The position numbers and the translations under genes were made by a program. Source: Streptomyces sp. NBC_00094 (GTDB taxonomy: Bacteria > Actinomycetota > Actinomycetes > Streptomycetales > Streptomycetaceae). From it: a stretch of DNA of 64,000 bases. Location: contig NZ_JAPEMB010000001.1 of NCBI RefSeq assembly GCF_026343125.1, positions 2,170,001 to 2,234,000 on the forward strand. Direction: 5' to 3'. Under the pieces are notes generated by a model. That model was not told the DNA's origin. It did not search any database and saw nothing but the letters and a program-made list of their open reading frames with translations. Positions 34,815 to 43,047 of the stretch are shown here, piece by piece (positions within the stretch are counted from its first letter, which is position 1; every line of letters starts with the position of its first letter).

Positions 34815-34841
34815 CGTACGCCGCGCCGAGCGCGGCGTACG
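34815..34841. promoter_or_regulatory. Perfect 12-base inverted repeat upstream of lpdA
   Basis: CGTACGCCGCGC and GCGCGGCGTACG flank CGA. There is no T-tract and it lies about 175 bases before lpdA, so it may be an operator or leader hairpin rather than a terminator. Confidence 0.4.
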
Positions 34842-35016
34842 GACGATCGGCCGTCTCAGAGCACGGCCCCGCGTCCCGCCATCCGTCAACAAGTGCGAAG
34901 ATGGGTTCTCGGCAGGACAGGGCCCCCACCACAGGGCCGAAATAAAGCGGCCGAACACCAGCCGCCGCCCGGTCACTGAAGACCGGCGACGAGCGCACAT
35001 GCATGGAGGACGTGAC

Positions 35017-36405
35017 GTGGCGAACGACGCCAGCACCGTTTTCGACCTAGTGATCCTCGGCGGCGGTAGCGGCGGTTACGCCGCGGCGCTGCGCGGAGCG
35101 CAGCTGGGCCTGGACGTCGCACTGATCGAGAAGAACAAGCTCGGCGGCACCTGCCTGCACAACGGCTGCATCCCGACGAAGGCCCTGCTCCACGCCGGCG
35201 AGGTCGCCGACCAGGCGCGCGAGGCGGAGCAGTTCGGTGTCAAGGCCTCCTTCGAGGGCATCGACATCAAGGGCGTGCACAAGTACAAGGACGACGTGAT
35301 CTCGGGCCTGTACAAGGGTCTGCAGGGTCTCGTCGCCTCCCGCAAGGTGACCTACATCGAGGGCGCCGGTCACCTGTCCTCCCCGACCTCCGTCGACGTG
35401 GACGGTCGTCGCGTCGAGGGTCGTCACGTGCTCCTCGCCACCGGCTCCGTGCCGAAGTCGCTCCCCGGTCTGGAGATCGACGGCAACCGGATCATCACCT
35501 CGGACCACGCGCTGAACCTGGACCGGGTCCCGGAGTCGGCGATCATCCTCGGCGGCGGCGTCATCGGCGTCGAGTTCGCCTCGGCGTGGAAGTCCTTCGG
35601 CACCGACGTGACGGTCATCGAGGGCATGAAGCACCTCGTCCCGGTCGAGGACGAGAACAGCTCGAAGCTTCTTGAGCGCGCGTTCCGCAAGCGCGGCATC
35701 AAGTTCAACCTCGGCACCTTCTTCCAGTCCGCCGAGTACACCGACGGCGGAGTCAAGGTCACCCTGGCCGACGGCAAGACCTTCGAGGCCGAGGTGCTGC
35801 TCGTCGCCATCGGCCGCGGCCCGGTCTCCGCCGGTCTCGGTTACGAGGAGCAGGGCGTCGCGATGGACCGCGGCTACGTCCTGGTCGACGAGTACATGCG
35901 TACCAACGTGCCGACGATCTCGGCCGTGGGCGACCTCGTCCCGACGCTCCAGCTCGCGCACGTCGGCTTCGCCGAGGGCATCCTCGTCGCGGAGCGCATC
36001 GCGGGCCTGAAGGCCGTTCCGATCGACTACGACGGCGTGCCGCGGGTGACGTACTGCCACCCCGAGGTCGCCTCCGTCGGCATCACCGAGGCCAAGGCCA
36101 AGGAGATCTACGGCGCGGACAAGGTCGTCGCCCTGAAGTACAACCTCGCGGGCAACGGCAAGAGCAAGATCCTCAAGACCGCGGGCGAGATCAAGCTCGT
36201 CCAGGTCAAGGACGGTGCCGTGGTCGGCGTCCACATGGTCGGTGACCGCATGGGCGAGCAGGTCGGCGAAGCACAGCTGATCTACAACTGGGAGGCGCTG
36301 CCGGCCGAGGTCGCGCAGCTCATCCACGCCCACCCGACGCAGAACGAGGCGCTCGGCGAGGCCCACCTGGCCCTGGCCGGCAAGCCGCTGCACTCCCACG
36401 ACTGA
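35017..36405 (+). CDS. lpdA: Dihydrolipoyl dehydrogenase (E3)
   Basis: FAD flavoprotein that reoxidises the dihydrolipoyl groups of the pyruvate and 2-oxoglutarate dehydrogenase complexes with NAD+. The 462-residue product has the FAD GxGxxG-type motif ILGGGSGGYAAAL, the redox disulfide GGTCLHNGCIPTK, the NAD-binding GGGVIGVEFA and the C-terminal HAHPTQNEAL with the catalytic His. GTG at 35017 is set by GGAGGA six bases upstream; the frame runs on to 34999 but that start has no ribosome site. sucB follows after 62 bases. Confidence 0.96.
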   Translation: MANDASTVFDLVILGGGSGGYAAALRGAQLGLDVALIEKNKLGGTCLHNGCIPTKALLHAGEVADQAREAEQFGVKASFEGIDIKGVHKYKDDVISGLYKGLQGLVASRKVTYIEGAGHLSSPTSVDVDGRRVEGRHVLLATGSVPKSLPGLEIDGNRIITSDHALNLDRVPESAIILGGGVIGVEFASAWKSFGTDVTVIEGMKHLVPVEDENSSKLLERAFRKRGIKFNLGTFFQSAEYTDGGVKVTLADGKTFEAEVLLVAIGRGPVSAGLGYEEQGVAMDRGYVLVDEYMRTNVPTISAVGDLVPTLQLAHVGFAEGILVAERIAGLKAVPIDYDGVPRVTYCHPEVASVGITEAKAKEIYGADKVVALKYNLAGNGKSKILKTAGEIKLVQVKDGAVVGVHMVGDRMGEQVGEAQLIYNWEALPAEVAQLIHAHPTQNEALGEAHLALAGKPLHSHD

Positions 36406-36467
36406 CGCTGACGTCATGACAGGGCGCGACGACCACTTTCCGCAATTCGTTAGGAGCAACTGAAACC

Positions 36468-38198
36468 ATGTCGGTTTCCGTAACCCTGCCGGCGCTCGGC
36501 GAGAGCGTCACCGAGGGCACCGTCACCCGCTGGCTCAAGGCCGAGGGCGAGCGCGTCGAGGCCGACGAGCCGCTGCTCGAGGTCTCGACCGACAAGGTCG
36601 ACACCGAGATCCCCGCCCCCGCCTCGGGCATCCTGGCCTCCATCAAGGTCGCCGAGGACGAGACGGTCGAGGTCGGCGCCGAGCTGGCCATCATCGACGA
36701 CGGCACCGGCGCCCCGGCCGCGGCCCCGGCCGCCGAGCCCGTCGCCGCCCCGGCCCCCGTGGCCGAGGCCCCGGCCGCCCCGGCGCCGGTCGCCGAGGCC
36801 CCCGCCGCCGCCGCTCCGGCCGGTGGCGCCACCGGCACGGACGTCGTGCTGCCCGCGCTCGGTGAGTCCGTCACCGAGGGCACCGTGACCCGCTGGCTGA
36901 AGTCGGTCGGCGAGACCGTCGAGGCCGACGAGCCGCTGCTCGAGGTCTCCACGGACAAGGTCGACACCGAGATCCCGGCCCCGGTCTCGGGTGTCCTCCT
37001 GGAGATCGTCGTCGCCGAGGACGAGTCCGCCGAGGTCGGCGCCAAGCTGGCCGTCATCGGTGCCGCGGGTGCCGCTCCGGCCGCCCCCGCCGCCCCGGCT
37101 CCGGCCGCCCCGGTCGCCGCCCCGGCCCCGGTGGCTCCGGCTCCGGTGGCTCCGGCCGCTCCGGTCGCGGCTCCGGCTCCGGTGGCTCCGGCCGCTCCGG
37201 TCGCGGCTCCGGCCCCGGTCGCGCCCGCCGCCCCGTCCATCGCTCCGGCGCTGGTCACCCCGGCTCCGGCCGAGGACGGCGCGTACGTGACCCCGCTGGT
37301 CCGCAAGCTCGCCACCGAGAACGGTGTCGACCTCGCGGCCGTCAAGGGTTCCGGCGTCGGCGGTCGTATCCGCAAGCAGGACGTCCTCGCGGCCGCCGAG
37401 GCCAAGAAGGCCGCCGCCGCCCCCGTCGCCGCTCCGGCCGCCGCGTCGAAGGCCCCGGCCCTCGCGGTGTCCCCGCTGCGCGGTCAGACCGTCAAGATGA
37501 CCCGCATGCGCAAGGTCATCGGCGACAACATGATGAAGGCGCTGCACGGCCAGGCCCAGCTGACCTCGGTCGTCGAGGTCGACATCACCAAGCTGATGAA
37601 GCTGCGCGCCCGCGCCAAGGACGCGTTCGCGGCTCGTGAGGGCGTCAAGCTCTCCCCGATGCCGTTCTTCGTCAAGGCCGCGGCCCAGGCGCTGAAGGCC
37701 TTCCCGGTCATCAACGCCCGGATCAACGAGGACGAGGGCACGATCACCTACTTCGACACCGAGAACATCGGTATCGCGGTGGACTCCGAGAAGGGTCTGA
37801 TGACCCCGGTCATCAAGGGTGCGGGCGACCTCAACATCGCCGGTATCTCGAAGAAGACCGCGGAGCTGGCCGGCGCCGTGCGCGCCAGCAAGATCACGCC
37901 GGACGACCTGGCCGGTGCGACCTTCACCATCTCCAACACCGGTTCGCGCGGCGCGCTGTTCGACACGATCATCGTGCCCCCGAACCAGGTCGCCATCCTG
38001 GGCATCGGCGCCACCGTGCGCCGTCCGGTCGTCATCAACCACCCGGACCTGGGTGAGACGATCGCGATCCGCGACATGACGTACGTCGCGCTGTCCTACG
38101 ACCACCGTCTGGTGGACGGCGCCGACGCCGCCCGCTACCTGACGGCCGTCAAGGCGATCCTGGAGGCCGGCGAGTTCGAGGTCGACCTCGGCCTGTAA
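36468..38198 (+). CDS. sucB: 2-oxoglutarate dehydrogenase E2 (dihydrolipoyl succinyltransferase), two lipoyl domains
   Basis: A 576-residue core subunit of an alpha-keto-acid dehydrogenase complex. Two near-identical lipoyl domains (about residues 2-77 and 123-198) each carry the lipoylated lysine in EVSTDKVDTEIP. They are joined by Ala/Pro-rich hinges, the second with repeated AAPVAAPAPV units. A peripheral-subunit-binding domain (about 270-305, VTPLVRKLATENGVDL) and the catalytic domain follow, ending with SYDHRLVDGADAARYL (catalytic His). It lies directly after lpdA. LipB and LipA, encoded about 15 kb away, supply its cofactor. In actinobacteria this E2 can also serve the pyruvate complex with AceE, encoded just downstream. 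Confidence 0.93.
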   Translation: MSVSVTLPALGESVTEGTVTRWLKAEGERVEADEPLLEVSTDKVDTEIPAPASGILASIKVAEDETVEVGAELAIIDDGTGAPAAAPAAEPVAAPAPVAEAPAAPAPVAEAPAAAAPAGGATGTDVVLPALGESVTEGTVTRWLKSVGETVEADEPLLEVSTDKVDTEIPAPVSGVLLEIVVAEDESAEVGAKLAVIGAAGAAPAAPAAPAPAAPVAAPAPVAPAPVAPAAPVAAPAPVAPAAPVAAPAPVAPAAPSIAPALVTPAPAEDGAYVTPLVRKLATENGVDLAAVKGSGVGGRIRKQDVLAAAEAKKAAAAPVAAPAAASKAPALAVSPLRGQTVKMTRMRKVIGDNMMKALHGQAQLTSVVEVDITKLMKLRARAKDAFAAREGVKLSPMPFFVKAAAQALKAFPVINARINEDEGTITYFDTENIGIAVDSEKGLMTPVIKGAGDLNIAGISKKTAELAGAVRASKITPDDLAGATFTISNTGSRGALFDTIIVPPNQVAILGIGATVRRPVVINHPDLGETIAIRDMTYVALSYDHRLVDGADAARYLTAVKAILEAGEFEVDLGL

Positions 38199-38247
38199 GC
38201 AGGGCCCGGAAGGCTCGGGCCGTATCGCAACGTAACGAGCCTCACCT

Positions 38248-38289
38248 GCGGCGCCCCCGTCCGGAAGTGTTTCCGGACGGGGGCGCCGC
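38248..38289 (+). terminator. sucB terminator
   Basis: GCGGCGCCCCCGTCCGGAA (38248-38266) pairs almost perfectly with TTCCGGACGGGGGCGCCGC (38271-38289) around a four-base loop. It is one of the strongest hairpins in the window and is immediately followed by a -10 for the next gene. Confidence 0.9.
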
Positions 38290-38291
38290 CG

Positions 38292-38297
38292 TATTGT
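38292..38297 (+). promoter_or_regulatory. Probable -10 for the GntR gene
   Basis: TATTGT directly abuts the sucB terminator and lies 30 bases before the ATG at 38328. Transcription would start near 38304, with a short leader containing GAGGAG (38317-38322). No clear -35 is visible within the hairpin. Confidence 0.45.
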
Positions 38298-38327
38298 CTA
38301 AGGGTCAACACTCCCCGAGGAGCCTTC

Positions 38328-38951
38328 ATGACCGTCCCCGTCGTCCACTCGCTGCGCGAACAGATCCGCGAGCACATCGTGGAGGGGATCGTCAGCGGCC
38401 GCTGGAAGCCGGGAGAGCGCATCGTGGAGCGCCGGATCGCGACCGAGCTGGAGGTCAGCCAGACCCCGGTCCGCGAGGCCCTGCGCGAGCTGGAGTCGCT
38501 GCGGCTGATCGAGTCGGCCCCCAACAAGGGCGTCCGGGTCCGCAACCTCACCGCGGCCGACCTGGAGGAGAGTTACCCCGTACGGGCCGGTCTGGAGCAG
38601 ATCGCGGCCGAGCTGGCGGCCGGGAGGCTCGCGGCGGACTGCTCGGCCCTGGAGCCGCACGTGGCGGCACTGTACGAGGCGGACGCGACCGCCGACGGGA
38701 CGGCGCAGGTGCGGCACACGGTGGCCTTCCACCGGGAGCTGGTGAAGGCCGCAGGGAACGGCGTGCTGCTGCACACCTGGGAGACGCTGGGCATCGAGGT
38801 CTTCACGGCCCTGTCGATCCGCTGGCTCGGCACGGTCCAGAAGTCGTACGCGGAGGAGCACCAGGAGCTGGTCGAGGCCTTCCGCCGCGGCGACCCGAAC
38901 ATCGGGGCGCTCGTGAAGGCCCATGTCCTGGGCTGCGCCCCCCGAGCCTGA
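38328..38951 (+). CDS. GntR-family transcriptional regulator (FadR/FCD subgroup)
   Basis: A 207-residue repressor-type protein. The N-terminal winged HTH (about residues 1-70) reads GRWKPGERIVERRIATELEV then VSQTPVREALRELESLRLI. The C-terminal FCD ligand-binding domain (about 80-200) includes HTVAFHRELVKAAGN with His residues that bind metal in this subgroup. FCD regulators sense carboxylates, sugar acids or similar central metabolites. Its place between sucB and aceE makes control of pyruvate or TCA-cycle genes plausible. The paired palindromes upstream of aceE could be its operators; that link is inference. Confidence 0.9.
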   Translation: MTVPVVHSLREQIREHIVEGIVSGRWKPGERIVERRIATELEVSQTPVREALRELESLRLIESAPNKGVRVRNLTAADLEESYPVRAGLEQIAAELAAGRLAADCSALEPHVAALYEADATADGTAQVRHTVAFHRELVKAAGNGVLLHTWETLGIEVFTALSIRWLGTVQKSYAEEHQELVEAFRRGDPNIGALVKAHVLGCAPRA

Positions 38952-38970
38952 CCCCTGCCTTGACGCACAG

Positions 38971-39003
38971 TGAGCGGGTCCACCCCCCGGGTGGGCCCGC
39001 TCA
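38971..39003 (+). terminator. Terminator after the GntR gene
   Basis: TGAGCGGG (38971-38978) pairs with CCCGCTCA (38996-39003); CCACC and GGTGG pair inside. Confidence 0.75.
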
Positions 39004-39061
39004 TTCGTGCGGGCACCCCCTCATACAGCGGCTCCCACCTGCGAAAACGGGGCGAAAACGC

Positions 39062-39097
39062 GGCACCGGGTGCCCTTTTGCGCGGCACCCTGTGCCG
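39062..39097 (+). promoter_or_regulatory. Two tandem GGCAC-N3-GTGCC operators upstream of aceE
   Basis: GGCAC CGG GTGCC (39062-39074) and CGGCAC CCT GTGCCG (39083-39097) are both perfect inverted repeats with a three-base centre. Their centres are 22 bases apart, two helical turns, so two regulator dimers could bind the same face. They lie about 40 bases upstream of the aceE -35. Confidence 0.55.
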
Positions 39098-39134
39098 ACT
39101 TTCTCGATCTGAAGAGGTTTTCCCCTTCAACCCT

Positions 39135-39164
39135 TTGATCGATCATCGATCGCTGGCTTACAGT
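39135..39164 (+). promoter_or_regulatory. aceE promoter with overlapping palindrome
   Basis: TTGATC (39135-39140) and TACAGT (39159-39164), 18 bases apart, are a good -35/-10 pair. GATCGAT-C-ATCGATC (39137-39151) is a perfect palindrome covering the -35 and spacer, where a bound repressor would block polymerase. Confidence 0.5.
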
Positions 39165-39248
39165 CTTCGGCGGGCCACACCCGGCCCTTCGCCCTGTCCT
39201 GCCAGACATGGCCCCATCTCCACCCCACCTGTCCGGAAGGCGGCGATC

Positions 39249-41954
39249 ATGACCGATCCCGTAGGCAAGATTCCGAGCGAGCTCGACCAGCTCCCGGACC
39301 GTGACACCGAGGAGACCGCCGAATGGGCGGCCTCCCTGGACGCCGTCACCAAGGCCGCCGGCCCTCACCGGGCCGCCTACCTGATGCGCCGCACGCTCCA
39401 GCACGCCGAGGGCGCGGGCCTCGCCCTGCCCAAGCTGCTGGAGACGGACTACGTCAACACCATCCCCACCTCCGCGGAGCCGTCGATCGGCGAGTTCGGC
39501 GGCGACGAGGAGATGGAGCGGAAGATCACCGCCTGGAACCGCTGGAACGCGGCCGCGATGGTCACCCGCGGCTCCAAGTACGGCGTCGGCGGCCACATCG
39601 CCACCTTCGCCTCGGCGGCCTGGCTCTACGAGACCGGCTTCAACCACTTCTTCCAGGGCAAGGAAGCCGACGGTTCCGGCGACCAGCTCTACATCCAGGG
39701 CCACGCCTCCCCCGGCATCTACGCCCGCGCCTTCCTCGACGGGCGCCTGGGCGAGGCCCAGCTCGACAACTTCCGGCAGGAGTCCGGCGGCAACGGTCTG
39801 CCCTCCTACCCGCACCCGCGCCGACTTCCCTGGCTGTGGGAGTTCCCCACCGTCTCCATGGGTCTCGGCCCGCTCTCCGCGATCTACCAGGCGCGCTTCA
39901 ACCGCTACCTGACGAACCGTTCCATCAAGGACGTCTCGGCCTCCCACGTGTGGGCCTTCCTCGGTGACGGCGAGATGGACGAGCCCGAGTCGACGGCAGC
40001 CCTCGCGCTCGCCGCCCGCGAGGGTCTGGACAACCTGACCTTCGTCATCAACTGCAACCTGCAGCGCCTCGACGGCCCGGTCCGCGCCAACTTCAAGATC
40101 GTTCAGGAGCTGGAGGCCCAGTTCCGCGGCGCCGGCTGGAACGTCGTGAAGTCGCTGTGGGGCAACGCCTGGGACGAGCTGTTCGCGCTCGACACCACCG
40201 GCGCCCTCGTCCGCCGCCTCCGCGAGGTGCCGGACGCGCAGGTCCAGACGTACCAGACCCGCGACGCCGCCTACATCCGCCAGGACTTCTTCGGCAAGGA
40301 CCCGGCGCTCGTCGCGATGGCGCAGCTGCTGAGCGACGACAAGATCCTGGAGTGTTTCCACCTCTCCCGCGGTGGCCACGAGCCGCGCAAGGTGTACGCC
40401 GCGTACAAGGCCGCCCTGGAGTTCAAGGGCGCGCCGACGGTCATCCTCGCGCAGACCGTCAAGGGCTTCACCCTCGGTGAGGGCTTCGCGTCGAAGAACG
40501 CGAACCACCAGATGAAGAAGCTGACGACCGACGAGTTCAAGAACATGCGTGACCTTCTCGAACTGCCGATCGCCGACTCCGCGTTCGTCGACGGCCAGGT
40601 GCCCTACGGCCACCCCGGCGCCGACGCCCCCGAGGTCCGCTACCTCCAGGAGCGCCGCGCGGCGCTCGGCGGTCCCGCCCCGGCCCGCCGCACCCACGCG
40701 CTCGCGCCGCTGCCGGCCCCGGCCGACAAGGCCTTCGCCGCCTTCGACAAGGGCTCCGGCACGCAGTCGATGGCGACGACGATGGCCTTCGTGCGCCTCA
40801 TCAAGGACCTGATCCGCGACAAGGAGACCGGCAAGCGCTGGGTCCCGATCGTCCCGGACGAGGCCCGTACCTTCGGTATGGAGTCGCTGTTCCCGTCGCT
40901 CGGCATCTACTCGCCGAAGGGCCAGACGTACGAGCCGGTCGACCGCGACCAGCTGATGTACTACAAGGAGGCCGTCAACGGCCAGATCCTCAACGAGGGG
41001 ATCACCGAGGCCGGTTCGATGGCCGACTTCATCGCCGCGTCCACCGCGTACTCCACGCACGGTGAGGCGATGATCCCGTTCTACATCTTCTACTCGATGT
41101 TCGGCTGGCAGCGGACCGCCGACCAGATGTGGCAGCTCGGCGACCAGCTCGGCCGCGGCTTCCTCGTCGGCGCGACCGCCGGCCGTACGACCCTGACGGG
41201 TGAGGGCCTCCAGCACGCCGACGGCCACTCGCCGGTGATCGCGGCCACCAACCCGGCGGCGCTGTCGTACGACCCGGCCTTCGCCTACGAGGTCGCGACC
41301 ATCGTCAAGGAGGGTCTGCGCCGGATGTACGGCGAGGCCGCCGAGGGCGAGGACCAGGATGTCTTCTACTACCTGACGGTCTACAACGAGCCGATGCCGC
41401 AGCCGGCCAAGCCGTCCGGCATCGACGAGGGCATCGTCAAGGGCCTCTACCGCTTCAACACCGCCGAGTCGGCCGGTCTCGACCTGCCGGCGAACGCCTC
41501 GCGCATCCAGCTCCTCTCCTCCGGCACGGCGATCCACTGGGCCCTGGAGGCGCAGAAGACGCTGGCCGCCGAGTGGGGCGTGGCCGCCGACGTGTGGTCC
41601 GCGACCTCCTGGACGGAGCTGCGGCGCGACGCGCTGGAGGCCGACGCGGCGCTGCTGCGCGGCGAGGAGCAGGTCCCGTACATCCGCAAGGCCCTGGACG
41701 GCATCACCTCGCCGGTCCTCGCGGTCTCCGACTACATGCGCCAGGTCCCCGACCAGATCGCGCAGTGGGTCGAGCAGGACTGGTCCTCGCTGGGCGCCGA
41801 CGGCTTCGGCCTCTCGGACACCCGCGAGGCGGCCCGCCGCCACTTCGGCGTCGACGCCCAGTCGATCGTCGTCGCGGCGCTCGCGCAGCTGGCGCGGCGC
41901 GGCGAGGTCCAGGCGACGGCCGTGAAGGAGGCGCGCGAGCGCTACGGCCTGTAG
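39249..41954 (+). CDS. aceE: Pyruvate dehydrogenase E1, homodimeric type
   Basis: Thiamine-diphosphate enzyme that decarboxylates pyruvate and acetylates the E2 lipoyl groups. The 901-residue product is the usual length for homodimeric AceE. The N-terminal domain has RWNAAAMV and a His-rich active-site region (GGHIATFAS, GHASPGIYA). The ThDP motif GDGEMDEPES begins GDG and runs on to FVINCNLQRLDG. The ATG at 39249 has GGAAGG upstream; the frame extends further but without a start signal. No E2 gene adjoins; the sucB and lpdA products, encoded just upstream, are the likely partners in a mixed complex, as known in Corynebacterium. Confidence 0.96.
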   Translation: MTDPVGKIPSELDQLPDRDTEETAEWAASLDAVTKAAGPHRAAYLMRRTLQHAEGAGLALPKLLETDYVNTIPTSAEPSIGEFGGDEEMERKITAWNRWNAAAMVTRGSKYGVGGHIATFASAAWLYETGFNHFFQGKEADGSGDQLYIQGHASPGIYARAFLDGRLGEAQLDNFRQESGGNGLPSYPHPRRLPWLWEFPTVSMGLGPLSAIYQARFNRYLTNRSIKDVSASHVWAFLGDGEMDEPESTAALALAAREGLDNLTFVINCNLQRLDGPVRANFKIVQELEAQFRGAGWNVVKSLWGNAWDELFALDTTGALVRRLREVPDAQVQTYQTRDAAYIRQDFFGKDPALVAMAQLLSDDKILECFHLSRGGHEPRKVYAAYKAALEFKGAPTVILAQTVKGFTLGEGFASKNANHQMKKLTTDEFKNMRDLLELPIADSAFVDGQVPYGHPGADAPEVRYLQERRAALGGPAPARRTHALAPLPAPADKAFAAFDKGSGTQSMATTMAFVRLIKDLIRDKETGKRWVPIVPDEARTFGMESLFPSLGIYSPKGQTYEPVDRDQLMYYKEAVNGQILNEGITEAGSMADFIAASTAYSTHGEAMIPFYIFYSMFGWQRTADQMWQLGDQLGRGFLVGATAGRTTLTGEGLQHADGHSPVIAATNPAALSYDPAFAYEVATIVKEGLRRMYGEAAEGEDQDVFYYLTVYNEPMPQPAKPSGIDEGIVKGLYRFNTAESAGLDLPANASRIQLLSSGTAIHWALEAQKTLAAEWGVAADVWSATSWTELRRDALEADAALLRGEEQVPYIRKALDGITSPVLAVSDYMRQVPDQIAQWVEQDWSSLGADGFGLSDTREAARRHFGVDAQSIVVAALAQLARRGEVQATAVKEARERYGL

Positions 41955-41985
41955 TCCGGCCGCTTGATCGGTCCGAGGGGCCGCG

Positions 41986-42057
41986 CCCGTACTTCTCGTA
42001 CGGGGGCGGCCTCTCGGCGTACCCGTACTTCTCGTACGGGGGGGGCTCCTCGGCGTG
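41986..42057 (+). terminator. Tandemly duplicated hairpins after aceE
   Basis: CCCGTAC-TTCTC-GTACGGG occurs at 41986-42004 and again at 42022-42040, a 36-base period with similar flanks (GGCCTCTCGGCGTA, then GGCTCCTCGGCGTG). The first has a longer stem with AGGGGCCGCG upstream. They probably act as a double terminator for aceE. Confidence 0.65.
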
Positions 42058-42078
42058 TCCGCGAAATAGGCTCCTTCC

Positions 42079-43047
42079 ATGCGTGCCGCCCGTCTCATCA
42101 AGTTGGTCCTGCTGCTCCAGTCCCGCCCTTCCATGACGGCGGCCGAGCTGGCCGCCGAGCTGGAGGTGTCGGAGCGGACCATCACCCGGGACGCGCTCGC
42201 CCTCTCCGAGGCGGGGGTCCCGGTCTACGCGGACCGGGGGCGGTCGGGCGGCTACCGGCTGATCGGCGGCTACCGGACGCGGCTAACGGGGCTCGCGCGC
42301 GGCGAGGCGGAGGCGCTGTTCCTCTCCGGTCTGCCGGGCGCGCTGCGCGACCTGGGGCTGGCGGACGCGGCGTCGGCGGCCCGGCTCAAGGTGTCGGCGG
42401 CACTGCTGCCCTCGCTGCGGGACGCCCCCGACGCGGTGGGCCGGCGCTTCCACCTGGACGCGCCCGGCTGGTATCAGGAGCCGGAGACCCCGGAGCTGCT
42501 CGTCCCGATCGCGGAGGCGGTCTGGGACGACCGCCGGCTCTCCGCCCGCTATCTGCGCGGGGACGGCGAGGAGGTGGAGCGGGAGCTGTGTCCGTACGGC
42601 CTCGTCCTGAAGGCCGGCGTCTGGTACGTGTGCGCCCGGGCCGACTCCTCCTTCCGCACGTACCGCGTGGACCGGTTCACGGCGGTCGCGGTGGGCGAGG
42701 AGCGCTTCGTCCGGGACGAGGACTTCGACCTGTCGGCGTTCTGGGCGGAGCGGGCGGCGGAGTTCGCCCGCTCCCTGCTGCGCGCGGAGGTCGTCCTGCG
42801 ACTCTCGGAGGCGGGCGCGCGGCGGCTGCCGCACGTGACGGACCGCGCGGCGGCCGAGGAGGCGCTCGCGGACGGGGAGCGGGACGAGGAGACCGGCCGG
42901 ACGACCGTGACGCTCCGCGTGGAGAGCGAGGAGGTCGCCTTCTCCCAGCTGCTGAGCCTGGGCCCGGAGGCCGAGGTCCTGGCCCCGGACTCGCTGCGCG
43001 CCCGTTTCCGTGAAGCGGCCCGCGCGCTCGCCGGGCTCTACCGGTAG
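42079..43047 (+). CDS. WYL-domain transcriptional regulator (YafY type)
   Basis: A 322-residue regulator with an N-terminal helix-turn-helix (about residues 1-60: LIKLVLLLQSRPSMTAAEL, then VSERTITRDALAL) and a central WYL domain (about 140-215, ending in CPYGLVLKAGVWYVCARAD). A C-terminal WCX-like part follows. WYL proteins sense nucleic acid or small ligands. This one is solitary, unlike the PafB-PafC pair. TAGGCT (42067-42072) lies six bases before the ATG, with no Shine-Dalgarno, so it is probably leaderless. It converges on an SDR gene with a 10-base overlap and may regulate it. Confidence 0.88.
   Translation: MRAARLIKLVLLLQSRPSMTAAELAAELEVSERTITRDALALSEAGVPVYADRGRSGGYRLIGGYRTRLTGLARGEAEALFLSGLPGALRDLGLADAASAARLKVSAALLPSLRDAPDAVGRRFHLDAPGWYQEPETPELLVPIAEAVWDDRRLSARYLRGDGEEVERELCPYGLVLKAGVWYVCARADSSFRTYRVDRFTAVAVGEERFVRDEDFDLSAFWAERAAEFARSLLRAEVVLRLSEAGARRLPHVTDRAAAEEALADGERDEETGRTTVTLRVESEEVAFSQLLSLGPEAEVLAPDSLRARFREAARALAGLYR

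Larger units (their letters stand above)
34705..35016. other. Intergenic region pepA-lpdA
   Basis: A 312-base gap with no gene seen. It holds the pepA terminator (34715-34757), a perfect 12-base inverted repeat at 34815-34841 and, just before lpdA, a strong GGAGGA ribosome site (35005-35010). Confidence 0.6.
38952..39248. other. Intergenic region GntR-aceE
   Basis: Nearly 300 bases, no gene. It contains the GntR terminator (38971-39003), two identical-style palindromes (39062-39074, 39083-39097), the aceE promoter with an internal palindrome (39135-39164) and a leader of about 80 bases with GGAAGG before the aceE ATG. Confidence 0.7.

Noticed and set aside
42079..43047. WYL protein considered as PafB or PafC
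   Set aside because: PafB and PafC are adjacent paired genes near the proteasome locus; this is solitary and has YafY-like layout.
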